Source: GH45 sp046704385 (GTDB lineage Bacteria > Bacteroidota > Bacteroidia > Bacteroidales > SZUA-534). From it: a stretch of DNA of 64,000 nt. The position numbers were made by a program, and so were the translations under genes. The stretch spans positions 1-64,000 of the forward strand of contig JBJKSB010000108.1 of NCBI GenBank assembly GCA_046704385.1, in the 5' to 3' direction. The notes beneath the pieces were generated by a model that saw nothing but the letters and a program-made list of their open reading frames with translations, was not told where the DNA came from and did no database searches. Shown one piece after another: positions 9,901 to 16,186 of the stretch; positions within the stretch are counted from its first letter, which is position 1, and each line of letters starts with the position of its first letter.

Positions 9901-9994
9901 TTTTGGTGTAAGCGAATATTCCAACAGCTATAATAATAAACCCGACAATAGCCAGTGGATTTTTATAAGCAAGATAAAAATTACTCTTTTTCAT
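6968..9994 (-). CDS. RND-superfamily efflux transporter permease (AcrB/CusA type)
   Basis: 1008 residues, normal length for an inner-membrane RND pump. It starts with one membrane helix (KNPLAIVGFIIIAVGIFAY) followed by the PN1-type porter domain, then the six-helix block with the TM4 proton-relay motif GLVIDDAVVVVEQ, a second helix/porter half (LPSGFLPEMDEGSIVF) and the final block LGLGSGAQMHQSLAIAVIGGLL. The paired Asp in TM4 is HAE-like, whereas the end GSGAxxxxxLAxxVIGGL is as in heavy-metal (HME) pumps, so the substrate class is not clear. The ATG of this gene overlaps the stop codon of the adaptor gene (ATGA-type overlap at 9994), showing translational coupling. TolC lies upstream beyond an inserted RAYT gene. 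Confidence 0.93.
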   Translation of the reverse strand: MKKSNFYLAYKNPLAIVGFIIIAVGIFAYTKMKVELLPNVTFPKIKVIADNGEQPVENMLIGVTQPLEEAIKTSENLELLQSTTSRGSCEISAFFNWSADIDLARQQIEAAIAQARSELPPDLKVEVEKMNPSILAMAGYSLEGNLSPVELKTLATYTVKPYLEQIQGVRQIAVSGGRNKEYQVVLNQEKLSQYGLTPGLVYDVLLQTNYLNAAGYANQSNRLYLTITDAAIRNIDELENTIVKSSSNGQIRLKDVADVKIAGQLEYVKIRANGKDVPLVAVMKQPEANLAEVNVELQKRITDLNANMLPKGVKLVPFYNQADFVGNAINSIRDVLWIGLLLAIIITVLFLRSFRSSVIILLTVPVSLLLSIIIMLWLGYNFNIMTLGAIAAAIGLVIDDAVVVVEQIHRTHEEHPESTYKQLVPKAMKYLLPAMIGSSLSTLVIFLPFRIMTGVAGAYFHMMTNTMMITLIASFFVSWIFLPVFYILFFGNKHEKKLKTVEIQKKGWVVFFVKHPIISVIFVLLLIASMVVVFPKLPSGFLPEMDEGSIVFDFDSPPGSSLEATEDMLVQADKIIESIPEVESFSRRTGTQMGFFITEPSRGDYLIKLKPNHKLSTEQVIDEIRVQVEEKIPALTIDFGQVIGDMLGDLMSSVQPIEIKLFGDNDKDIQKYSKEIASVVENVEGTADVFDGIVVAGPTFTVKPNYAALKEFGMNMQDLQLQMQSRVGGVVAGKVQEDLRFCDVRMVYPGYDQTNYNDITNSKVFLPDGVLVPLKRFANVEVSGGVAEINRENLKKVGYITARLNNRDLGSTLKDIQSQIKKKIALPAGLNVEYGGAYKEQQQAFRELMLILIMAIFLVFTILLFLYRNLRVALLLIFLILLAPAGSALLLYLLGVPLNVGSYIGIIMIIGIVGEAAIFTYLQYIQERNKGEKVMDAIVFSISIRLRPKLMTALSAIVALMPLALGLGSGAQMHQSLAIAVIGGLLIALPVLLIVLPSFLNIVEKGGK

Positions 9995-10935
9995 TAGTTG
10001 GCGAGTTCAGTTATATTTATCAAAGCGCTGTCGGGCAAGGCATAGCCACCGGTAAAAATAATAGGATCTGAAGTCTTTAGGTCAGGATTTATAAGTTGTA
10101 CCCAAAAACCGGTCTCAACACCCGGATTTACCGGCAACTGTACGGCCAGTGTGTCATCAATCACTTTCAACACCCAAAATTTATTTAATTCTTCATTGGC
10201 ATAGAGTGATTGTTTGGGTACAAATATTCCGTTCTTAATTTCTATGTTTTTCACGATTATCTTTACATGCATATTCTCAGCCAATCCTGCTATGGTTTCA
10301 GGGTAAACCAAGAACCGGTTGGTTTGATCATCGTAACTTGCCGTGGGAAGGCTGGTGCCGATGGTACCATTGATGAATCTTCCATCGGGCAACTCAATTT
10401 TACAGGTCATTTGCTGAAAACGCGAAGCATCAACCTCCAAAGGCACTGAAACCACTATCCGCATCGAAGCCTCACTGACACTGGTGGCTATCAGGTCGCC
10501 TTCCTGGATAAAATCGCCGGGCTGAACATTTACCTGGTCAATGATTCCCTCTGAAAAAGCAAAAACTGTATCAGCCATATGCGAAAGAATATTCGATTTA
10601 TCCGAAGTGGAATTTATCAATGCCGCTTCCCTGCTTTTTACAATAAAAAGAGGCATGCCTCTTTCAACCCTTTTTCCAACGGTAACGAAACTTTTTGAAA
10701 TAATCCCGGTAAGCTGCGACCTGATTTGCAAATGCTGCAAAAACTGGGTTACCCCCTGAAATTCCTGGAATAAAACCGTGTCTTTTATTACCGGGTGTGT
10801 TACTTGAACATCACTGTGGGCAACGGTTTCTGTTTCACCTCCCTGAGGCTGGTTGCAAGCAAAAAGCAAAAAAATCAGTCCTAAAACGGGGATTAAGTTT
10901 TTGAGGTTCATATGTAAAGATTTTTTATTATTCAT
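9994..10935 (-). CDS. RND efflux periplasmic adaptor subunit, lipoprotein (HlyD/MFP family)
   Basis: 313 residues. An N-terminal hydrophobic stretch ends in a lipobox (LLFACNQ), so the protein is lipid-anchored; an internal ATG at 10911 is an equally good start. The lipoyl-like half-motifs are visible (RSQLTGIISKSFVTVGKRVERGMPLFIV and FSEGIIDQVNVQPGDFIQEGDLI). Between them there is only about 35 residues, so the long coiled-coil hairpin of AcrA-type adaptors is absent. The rest is the beta-barrel domain (MRIVVSVPLE to INGTIG) and the membrane-proximal domain. It bridges the RND pump and the TolC-like channel. Upstream, a RAYT element now separates it from the TolC gene. Confidence 0.87.
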   Translation of the reverse strand: MNNKKSLHMNLKNLIPVLGLIFLLFACNQPQGGETETVAHSDVQVTHPVIKDTVLFQEFQGVTQFLQHLQIRSQLTGIISKSFVTVGKRVERGMPLFIVKSREAALINSTSDKSNILSHMADTVFAFSEGIIDQVNVQPGDFIQEGDLIATSVSEASMRIVVSVPLEVDASRFQQMTCKIELPDGRFINGTIGTSLPTASYDDQTNRFLVYPETIAGLAENMHVKIIVKNIEIKNGIFVPKQSLYANEELNKFWVLKVIDDTLAVQLPVNPGVETGFWVQLINPDLKTSDPIIFTGGYALPDSALINITELAN

Positions 10936-10970
10936 GCAATTGTACTTTTTCTTTATAAGTTAAATTTTAT

Positions 10971-11036
10971 AGGGGCGTAGCCCTGTAATCTTCGTAACAA
11001 AACAATAGTCTGATAATATTAAGGGGCGTAGCCCTG
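10971..11036. repeat. left REP doublet flanking the RAYT gene
   Basis: Two copies of a short imperfect hairpin repeat, AGGGGCGTAGCCCTG at 10971-10985 and at 11022-11036 (preceded by an extra A at 11021), in direct orientation and separated by a linker. The core GGGC-GTA-GCCC can fold as a 4-5 bp stem with a 3-nt loop. The whole block is 66 bp, the same length as the mirrored block on the other side of the transposase gene, and the linker carries ATCTTCGTAAC, whose near-perfect reverse complement occurs in the right block. The transposase stop codon is two bases from this block. Confidence 0.8.
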
Positions 11037-11037
11037 G

Positions 11038-11505
11038 CTATATATTATCGTACCATTCAAAAAGGTATTTTGGGTCATAATCCACCTCAAATTTGTTTAA
11101 AAACGATAAATATTCTTCTTTAAATGTTAGTTTTCTGTGATGTTTAGGTTGGTTCAAAACATATTTCACAACTTTATCTATGTGAGATTTTGAATAGGTA
11201 AATGCCCCATAGCCATCCTGCCAGAAAAATTTTCCCGGTATATAATTTTTATTGTTCAGCCAGTTAGAGGAGCCGGATTTTACCTGTTCCATCAATTTAG
11301 CCGGAGCAATTGTGAGATGCATCCCAACAAAAATATGTGTATGATCCGGATTGCAATATACGGCGTACGTTTTACATTTATGATTGGTAACGATACCACA
11401 CATTATTTTTTCCAGTTCTTCTCTGAATTGTCCACGGATTAGGTTTTCCCGGCCTTTTACCGCAAACACATATTGAGTATATAATTGAGTGTAGGTATTT
11501 GCCAT
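11038..11505 (-). CDS. REP-associated tyrosine transposase (RAYT), Y1/IS200-like
   Basis: 155 residues of the Y1 transposase fold. The HUH metal motif is HTH at residues 55-57 (NPDHTHIFVG) and the catalytic tyrosine is probably Y115 (VVKYVLNQPKHH). The gene looks intact, with no frameshift. IS200/IS605 enzymes act on single-stranded DNA hairpins; RAYT relatives are single-copy domesticated forms that sit between REP hairpins. That arrangement is present here: a REP doublet on each side, in opposite orientation. The element has been placed between the TolC gene and the adaptor gene of an efflux operon, which are otherwise collinear. Confidence 0.9.
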   Translation of the reverse strand: MANTYTQLYTQYVFAVKGRENLIRGQFREELEKIMCGIVTNHKCKTYAVYCNPDHTHIFVGMHLTIAPAKLMEQVKSGSSNWLNNKNYIPGKFFWQDGYGAFTYSKSHIDKVVKYVLNQPKHHRKLTFKEEYLSFLNKFEVDYDPKYLFEWYDNI

Positions 11506-11524
11506 ATATTTATTATTTTGATGA

Positions 11525-11590
11525 CAGGGCTACGCCCCTTTTTTGTCGTTGTCATTTTCGTTATGAAGATTTTAGGGCTAACGCCCCTTG
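11525..11590. repeat. right REP doublet flanking the RAYT gene (inverted)
   Basis: CAGGGCTACGCCCCTT at 11525-11540 and AGGGCTAACGCCCCTTG at 11574-11590 are reverse complements of the left-hand repeats, the second with one extra base in the loop. The linker includes GTTATGAAGAT, matching 10 of 11 bases of the reverse complement of the left linker motif. The block is 66 bp, as on the left, so the transposase is framed by long imperfect inverted repeats made of REP pairs. Confidence 0.8.
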
Positions 11591-11676
11591 TCTCTTCTTA
11601 ATTATTTCTTTTTTTCTCATTTAAATTTACCACTGTAGTTTTTTTAGGCTTGCTAGTGACATAGATATAGAAAGAA

Positions 11677-12960
11677 TTATTCATTCCAGTAATCGTATTC
11701 AACAATCAGCTTGTTTCGTTCAATTATGTGATTTTGCAAAGCCAGCTTGTTCTGGTTAAACTGCTGTAAAAAATTCAGGTAATCTATAATTCCCACCTGC
11801 GCTGTTTGCAGTTCCTGATTATATAATGTTAAAATTTCATTGTAGTCGTTCTGTAGTTTTTCTTCCTTCGAGATGGAGAGATTCAGCGATTGAATGGCTG
11901 AAATATAGGCTGATTTTTGCTTCTGTATTTCAGACTTTTTAAGTTCCTTTTCGTGCATTGCCTGGTCAACCAACACCAGTTGTTGTTGCTGATTAATCTG
12001 CTTTTGCTTTCCGTCGTAAAGCGTATAAGTCAATTGTAAACCTGCACTCATCCCAAAATGATTCCCCAGGTAAGGGATAGATGTTGAATTTAACCCGGTA
12101 TTGGCAAATACTTTTACCTGTGGTTTATACCGATTATCAAAAACATTTTGTTGCACTTTAGCTGATAAACTATCCTCATTGTACGATTGTAAAAAAAGCG
12201 AGGAATCTTGTTTTTCAGTATCAAATTCCGGTTCAAAATCCGCGAGTTCAAAAGTCACGGTATCCTCTAATCCACAGGTCGTTTTTATTTGATTTATCTT
12301 CAACTGTAGTGAGGCTTCACTGTTTGTCAGATTTATAGAATCGGCCTTATACGCGGTTTGCAGCAAGCGGTAATCCACATAACGATATAATCCGTGTTTG
12401 GTCAGTTCTTCAACCATATTTAACTGCTCGGCAATAAACTTTAGGTTTTCCTGAAGCGATTGGTACTCAACCTGTGAAGCTAGTGCATCAAGATATTGCA
12501 ACGCCAATGTGTGTTTGATTTCAATCGAAAGGGTTTTGATTTGTGTATTTATTTTACTTATCTCCAAGCCATTCTGCACCAATAAATTGTTTACCTGTTT
12601 GTGATTAAAGAGCGGCATTTCAGCGTTTAAAAGTACGGAATACAATCCCCCGTTGGTTATTCCGATATCGTACCCAATAGCCGAAGAGGCCGGATTAGTT
12701 GAAATAAAATGCCCATTATTATTAAAATAGGGAGCAATTAGCAGATCGGAACTAAGGAATGCTTTGGGGGATGTGTTTTCTGCTTTAATAAGTTTTGCCT
12801 CCAGGGATAAAAAATCCTTACTGGCTTGTAATGAAACTAATTCAGGACTTTGTTTTTTAGCTTGTTCAAACAACTTGGTAAATGTGAGTTGTGCTTGAAT
12901 CCTGTTAACAGAAACAACAAATAAGTTCAGAAATAAAAAAGAAATAAGAAATTTTTTCAT
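11677..12960 (-). CDS. TolC-family outer-membrane efflux channel
   Basis: 427 residues with a signal peptide ending at VNRIQAQ. The mature chain is mainly long amphipathic helices rich in Leu, Gln and Asn, arranged in two similar halves, as in TolC/OprM proteins: the first half has LTFTKLFEQAKKQSPELVSLQAS and an internal ALQYLDALASQVEYQSLQENL, the second ALVDQAMHEKELKKSEIQKQ to YNQELQTAQVGIIDYLNFLQQFNQ. It is the outer-membrane part of the tripartite pump whose adaptor and RND genes lie downstream on the same strand past the RAYT element. The gap to the adaptor is about 740 bp, so co-transcription now depends on read-through of the insertion. Confidence 0.88.
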   Translation of the reverse strand: MKKFLISFLFLNLFVVSVNRIQAQLTFTKLFEQAKKQSPELVSLQASKDFLSLEAKLIKAENTSPKAFLSSDLLIAPYFNNNGHFISTNPASSAIGYDIGITNGGLYSVLLNAEMPLFNHKQVNNLLVQNGLEISKINTQIKTLSIEIKHTLALQYLDALASQVEYQSLQENLKFIAEQLNMVEELTKHGLYRYVDYRLLQTAYKADSINLTNSEASLQLKINQIKTTCGLEDTVTFELADFEPEFDTEKQDSSLFLQSYNEDSLSAKVQQNVFDNRYKPQVKVFANTGLNSTSIPYLGNHFGMSAGLQLTYTLYDGKQKQINQQQQLVLVDQAMHEKELKKSEIQKQKSAYISAIQSLNLSISKEEKLQNDYNEILTLYNQELQTAQVGIIDYLNFLQQFNQNKLALQNHIIERNKLIVEYDYWNE

Positions 12961-13033
12961 CTTACATTACGCTGTTATAACCTGGAAAAATATTTTTACA
13001 AAAAAAGATAGACTCTGCGATAAATTTATTAAA

Positions 13034-13072
13034 ACCTCTGCGTAGCATTTCCTGAAAATACTACACAGAGGT
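13034..13072 (-). terminator. hairpin terminator between the PepSY-like gene and tolC
   Basis: ACCTCTGCGTAG (13034-13045) pairs with CTACACAGAGGT (13061-13072) with one mismatch. On the minus strand the stem is followed by TTTTAATAAATTT. It lies just downstream of the stop codon of the gene at 13099-13596 and before the TolC start, so it probably separates two transcripts. Confidence 0.55.
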
Positions 13073-13098
13073 CAAAATATAAAACTTTCCGGTATTTT

Positions 13099-13596
13099 TT
13101 ATTTTTTAGCGGTGGTAACAACAGTGCCAATCGTTGCGGCATCTTCATCATCCTCATCCTTGCCCATTTTTTTAACTGTGATTTCTCCGGCAATAGTAAC
13201 CTGAATTTCAGCTACGGTTTCACCCTGTTCAAGTTCAAGTTCAATTTCATAGCCCGAAAAGGCAGATTGTTCTATTTGTTCCACTTCCTTCATTTTCCAA
13301 CCATCATACTTCTGGTTTACTGAATCTAACACTGCAGCTGGCAAAGCGCTTTTGCTGATTTCTGTTTCGGTTTCGAGCCAGGCCCCGGCTTTATCAAAAC
13401 TTGCTGACATTTCGATGTCATTTACCTTAAATTCAGCTTCCCATTCGTTATCTTCCTGCTCCCATTTAGGAGACTTTACCTGGGCAAATTTCTTTGAAAA
13501 AGCATCCTGCACTTCCTTTGGAGCATTGGATTTTTGTGTACAGGCAAACAGAATCAAACTTCCTACAAATACTGACAATACAACTTTTTTCATCAT
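13099..13596 (-). CDS. PepSY-like (BLIP-like) periplasmic protein, copy 1
   Basis: 165 residues with a signal peptide and lipobox-like LFACTQ. The mature part follows the PepSY-like pattern: PKEVQDAFSKKFAQVKSPKWEQEDNEWEAEF, then a strand with SASFDKAGAWLETETEI and a second half YDGWKMKEVEQIE to YEIELELEQGE and VAEIQVTIAGEI. In family terms each half is a beta-sheet/helix module thought to bind peptides or inhibit proteases. It is very similar throughout to the neighbour at 13702-14157, showing tandem duplication; this copy has an acidic C-terminal tail (KDEDDEDA). Function unknown; such proteins often lie near two-component systems in this phylum. Confidence 0.8.
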   Translation of the reverse strand: MMKKVVLSVFVGSLILFACTQKSNAPKEVQDAFSKKFAQVKSPKWEQEDNEWEAEFKVNDIEMSASFDKAGAWLETETEISKSALPAAVLDSVNQKYDGWKMKEVEQIEQSAFSGYEIELELEQGETVAEIQVTIAGEITVKKMGKDEDDEDAATIGTVVTTAKK

Positions 13597-13644
13597 TATA
13601 TATTTTTAATTAATAAGCGAAAGGTTTAATACTAATTTATAAAA

Positions 13645-13671
13645 AAGAAACGCATAAATTCAGCGTTTCTT
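13645..13671 (-). terminator. terminator between the two PepSY-like genes
   Basis: AAGAAACGC (13645-13653) and GCGTTTCTT (13663-13671) form a perfect 9-bp stem with a 9-nt loop. On the minus strand it is followed by a run of T (TTTTTTATAAATT). It closes the upstream copy (13702-14157), so the two PepSY-like genes are probably separate transcription units or joined only by read-through. Confidence 0.65.
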
Positions 13672-13701
13672 ATTGAATTAAAATACGACTTTTATTCGAT
13701 C

Positions 13702-14157
13702 TTAATCATTATCGTTGTCTTCATCTTTTGTATTTACCTTTTCACTGGTAATTACACCCGCATCGGAAACCTGAATTTCAGTCACATTTTCACCCTGTTC
13801 CAGTTCAATTTCATAACCTTTATAACCTGGCTTTTCAATTTGTTCTGCTTCTTTAAGTTTCCATCCTTCGTACTTCTTGTTAACCACATCGATAATTTTA
13901 GCGGGCACGTCCTTTTTGGAAATTTCAGTTTCTGTCTCGAGCCAGGTGCCTGCTTTGTCAAAACTTGCTGACAATTCGGTCCCGTTTAACTTAAATTCAG
14001 CTTCCCATTCATTTTCTTCCTGCTCCCATTTAGGGCTTTGTACGTTACTAAACTTTTTCGAAAATGCTTCCTGCACCTCCTTTGGAGGTTTAGCATCCTG
14101 TCCGAAGGCTATTAAAAACAAACCTCCCATAATTAATGATAATACTGTTTTTTTCAT
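13702..14157 (-). CDS. PepSY-like (BLIP-like) secreted protein, copy 2
   Basis: 151 residues, cleavable signal peptide (FLIAFGQDAK) and no lipobox cysteine, unlike its neighbour. The mature sequence keeps the same order of motifs (PKEVQEAFSKKFSNVQSPKWEQEENEWEAEF, SASFDKAGTWLETETEISK, YEGWKLKEAEQIEKPGYKGYEIELEQGENVTEIQV) with only scattered substitutions, so the pair arose by duplication followed by a change of anchoring. A candidate response-regulator box with two half-sites 11 bp apart lies 44-60 bp upstream of the ATG, which suggests control by the two-component system at 21.7-23.7 kb. A terminator follows the gene. Confidence 0.8.
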   Translation of the reverse strand: MKKTVLSLIMGGLFLIAFGQDAKPPKEVQEAFSKKFSNVQSPKWEQEENEWEAEFKLNGTELSASFDKAGTWLETETEISKKDVPAKIIDVVNKKYEGWKLKEAEQIEKPGYKGYEIELEQGENVTEIQVSDAGVITSEKVNTKDEDNDND

Positions 14158-14200
14158 AGTTATAATTTTTATGATTACAGAGGCAAGGTAAGAGTCAAAT

Positions 14201-14217
14201 CTAAAGTTTTTTTAAAG
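14201..14217 (-). promoter_or_regulatory. candidate response-regulator box upstream of PepSY-like gene
   Basis: On the gene strand CTTTAAA-N4-CTTTAGA, two half-sites with 11-bp phase, about 44 bp upstream of the ATG at 14157. The same arrangement occurs at 23695, 21735 and 14939. Direct repeats with a one-turn phase are the usual binding pattern of OmpR/PhoB-type regulators. Confidence 0.45.
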
Positions 14218-14248
14218 ATGCTCTGAAATCAGAAAACCATTGAAAATT

Positions 14249-14835
14249 TTACTGAGCAAGAGATACCGCGAATTTAAATGTGCTGCCTTTTCCTGCTATA
14301 CTTTCAGCCCATATCTTTCCATTATTCATTTCAACAAATTCTTTACACAAAATTAATCCCAAACCTGTACCAGTTTCTCCCTTTGTTCCTTCTACATTAA
14401 TATCATTTCCATCTTTAAATATTCTGTTTTTTATATCTTCATCCATACCAACACCATCATCAGTAATAATTACAATTGCTTCCTCATTTTTCTTATTGAT
14501 AGTAAGGTCAATATTTCCTTTTTCGTTTGTAAATTTAATTGCATTTCAATGTGATCGATAGTAGTTGATTGTTCCTTTCTTAGTTCTATAATATCTTTTT
14601 TGGTGCTATCATCAGGAGTACTTACATATTCATTTTGTTCGTCATCAATGTCGATTGCTAAGTGCCGTAATAAATCAACATCTTCTAAAATTAAATTGAT
14701 TTTATCCTTTTTTGCCTGATTATGAATATTTTGATCAATTATTTTATGATTAAAATAAGTGTTTACAGCTAAAACACTAGCTATTATGGTAATCAAAAGA
14801 AGTATTTGCAGTTTAATGTTTGACATGAAATTCAT
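14249..14835 (-). pseudogene. histidine kinase remnant with internal deletion and frameshift
   Basis: Two pieces of one sensor kinase remain. The 5' piece (14835 down to about 14545) encodes a membrane helix (LQILLLITIIASVLAVNTY) and part of a periplasmic sensor. The 3' piece, in another frame, encodes AIKFTNEKGNIDLTI, DDGVGMDED and GTGLGLILCKEFVEMNNGKIWAESIAGKGSTFKF, i.e. the end of the N box, the G1 and G2 boxes of a HATPase domain. The second membrane helix, the phospho-accepting histidine region and the start of the N box are missing. The junction lies near 14540, where the 3' frame meets a TGA immediately upstream. The product cannot be a working kinase. Confidence 0.85.
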
Positions 14836-14938
14836 TCAGGTTTATTTAAGTAAATCCTTCATAAAACATTGGCGAAACGAAAAAGTGTCCATACGAGTAT
14901 AGCATTTACTAATTTGAATATAAAAATACCATTAAAAT

Positions 14939-14955
14939 CTAAAGATTTTTTTAAG
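14939..14955 (-). promoter_or_regulatory. weak candidate response-regulator box upstream of the broken kinase
   Basis: On the gene strand CTTAAAA-N4-CTTTAGA, with 11-bp phase and one mismatch to the CTTTAAA half-site, about 104 bp upstream of the remnant's ATG. It matches the boxes at 14201, 21735 and 23695. The mismatch and the AT-rich setting make this the least certain of the four. Confidence 0.3.
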
Positions 14956-15046
14956 AATTGATCATCATTCCAGCTACTTGACAAAAAAATATTTGCAGAT
15001 TGTTCACTTAAAAAGTAGTAGCGCAGCTATAATGACAAGTTTAGAT

Positions 15047-15094
15047 ACTCATCGGATCTTATTTATAAATCAGCAACTTGGTCATCCGATGAGT
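15047..15094. repeat. dispersed inverted repeat with TCATCSGATGA core, copy 1
   Basis: ACTCATCGGAT (15047-15057) and ATCCGATGAGT (15084-15094) are perfect 11-bp inverted arms around 26 bp. The right arm contains the palindrome TCATC-C-GATGA. A related structure with the shared element ATAAATCA followed shortly by GTCATCCGATGA lies at 51850-51929. Confidence 0.7.
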
Positions 15095-15120
15095 TTAATT
15101 TTACTTAATTGAACAATAAA

Positions 15121-15152
15121 CCCGATAATTATCAAAATTACCGGGCTTTTTT
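15121..15152. terminator. hairpin terminator after the DUF4249 gene
   Basis: CCCGATAATT (15121-15130) and AATTACCGGG (15136-15145) form a 10-bp stem with one mismatch and a 5-nt loop, followed on the plus strand by CTTTTTT and on the minus strand by TTTATTGTT. It lies 29 bp past the stop of the minus-strand DUF4249 gene and most likely ends that transcript. Confidence 0.55.
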
Positions 15153-15180
15153 AACACCTATTTAAAAACCTAAAGTTTGA

Positions 15181-16071
15181 CTATTCCGGAAATATAAATG
15201 TTACAGGATCACTTTTCACCACCGAACCAAAATACCCCGCGGCGCTTTTCCCAAATTGCCCGTCGGTTAAAAATACCGGTTCAACAAAAGGGTTCAATTG
15301 CCCCAGCTTCTGTTTGTCAAGCTGATCGTAAAATTCATAGGTTGCTTTATCAATAGTCTGAATCCTGACCGTACCCTGAAGCCCTTTATAATGAGAATAA
15401 GCCGGTTCAATGATAAGCCTAACCTGATCACCATTTAAATTTTGATCATTATATACACTTCTACCTAACTCAAGCATCATTATCGAACTATCTCCAATAC
15501 AAGGGCTACTTATTTTTCCTTCCCGATACTTCATTGTAGTATCGACCTTTCTTGTCATTTCATACCTATAGTAATTAGTCTGGTTTGGTATATCATGAAA
15601 ATAGGGTATAACACCTTCATGATCCCCATAAATATCAGTAAACGATGGTGTATACCCAACGCTGTCGATTGTTACAGCCATAAGGTTTGTTTTTGTATGG
15701 GCAATATAAACAGCCGTATCAACGGTAATGGTTAACTGGTAATCTTCGTCCTGCTTGACTGGAATATTACCCATATAAAAATACTCGTACTCGCACTTTA
15801 AATAATTGTATGTGCTATCAATTACAAGGTTATCAGTCTCAAAGCTATTATTGATTTTAACCTGCGCATTTCTTACAAAAACATCTTGTAACGAAGAAAT
15901 GTCAAAATAAGGTACAGTTTTATAGAAGTAAACCTTAGGAACTGTACCAACTTCTAAGCCACATTCTATGCATACCCTGCTTTTATATTCGGGTTGCGGG
16001 ATTGTAATATTCTTTTCACAACCAGTTGCCAATAGTATCAAGCCCAACATTATTATTGAAATATATTTCAT
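15181..16071 (-). CDS. DUF4249-family lipoprotein, partner of the TonB-dependent receptor
   Basis: 296 residues with a lipoprotein signal peptide (LLATGCEKN). The N-terminal pattern SRVCIECGLEVGTVPKVYFYKTVPYFD, then VRNAQVKIN and a beta-rich body with YQLTITVDTAVYIAHT, is that of the DUF4249 family, periplasmic lipoproteins encoded directly after carboxypeptidase-regulatory-domain TonB receptors in Bacteroidota. They are presumed surface partners of the receptor, but the substrate is unknown. The gene lies 115 bp after the receptor gene on the same strand and is the last gene of the locus headed by an ECF sigma factor; a terminator follows. Confidence 0.85.
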   Translation of the reverse strand: MKYISIIMLGLILLATGCEKNITIPQPEYKSRVCIECGLEVGTVPKVYFYKTVPYFDISSLQDVFVRNAQVKINNSFETDNLVIDSTYNYLKCEYEYFYMGNIPVKQDEDYQLTITVDTAVYIAHTKTNLMAVTIDSVGYTPSFTDIYGDHEGVIPYFHDIPNQTNYYRYEMTRKVDTTMKYREGKISSPCIGDSSIMMLELGRSVYNDQNLNGDQVRLIIEPAYSHYKGLQGTVRIQTIDKATYEFYDQLDKQKLGQLNPFVEPVFLTDGQFGKSAAGYFGSVVKSDPVTFIFPE

Positions 16072-16186
16072 CTGTTTATAATTTATTTTATTTGTCAGAT
16101 GGAACTCCCAAAATTAATTTAATCATAGTAGTGTGAGCTTAATGATTAAATTAATTATGGTCGTTTCATTCTAAAAAAATTAGTGA

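Larger units (their letters stand above)
14836..15180. other. gene-free stretch of 345 bp
   Basis: Holds no supported ORF. It contains a possible response-regulator box near 14939, an inverted repeat pair with the core TCATCSGAT at 15047-15094 and a terminator-like hairpin at 15121-15152. The rest is AT-rich sequence upstream of the broken kinase gene. Confidence 0.7.

Noticed and set aside
10911..10935. Extra N-terminal extension of the RND adaptor as evidence for a different topology
   Set aside because: Two adjacent ATGs only shift the signal peptide start; the lipobox stays the same.
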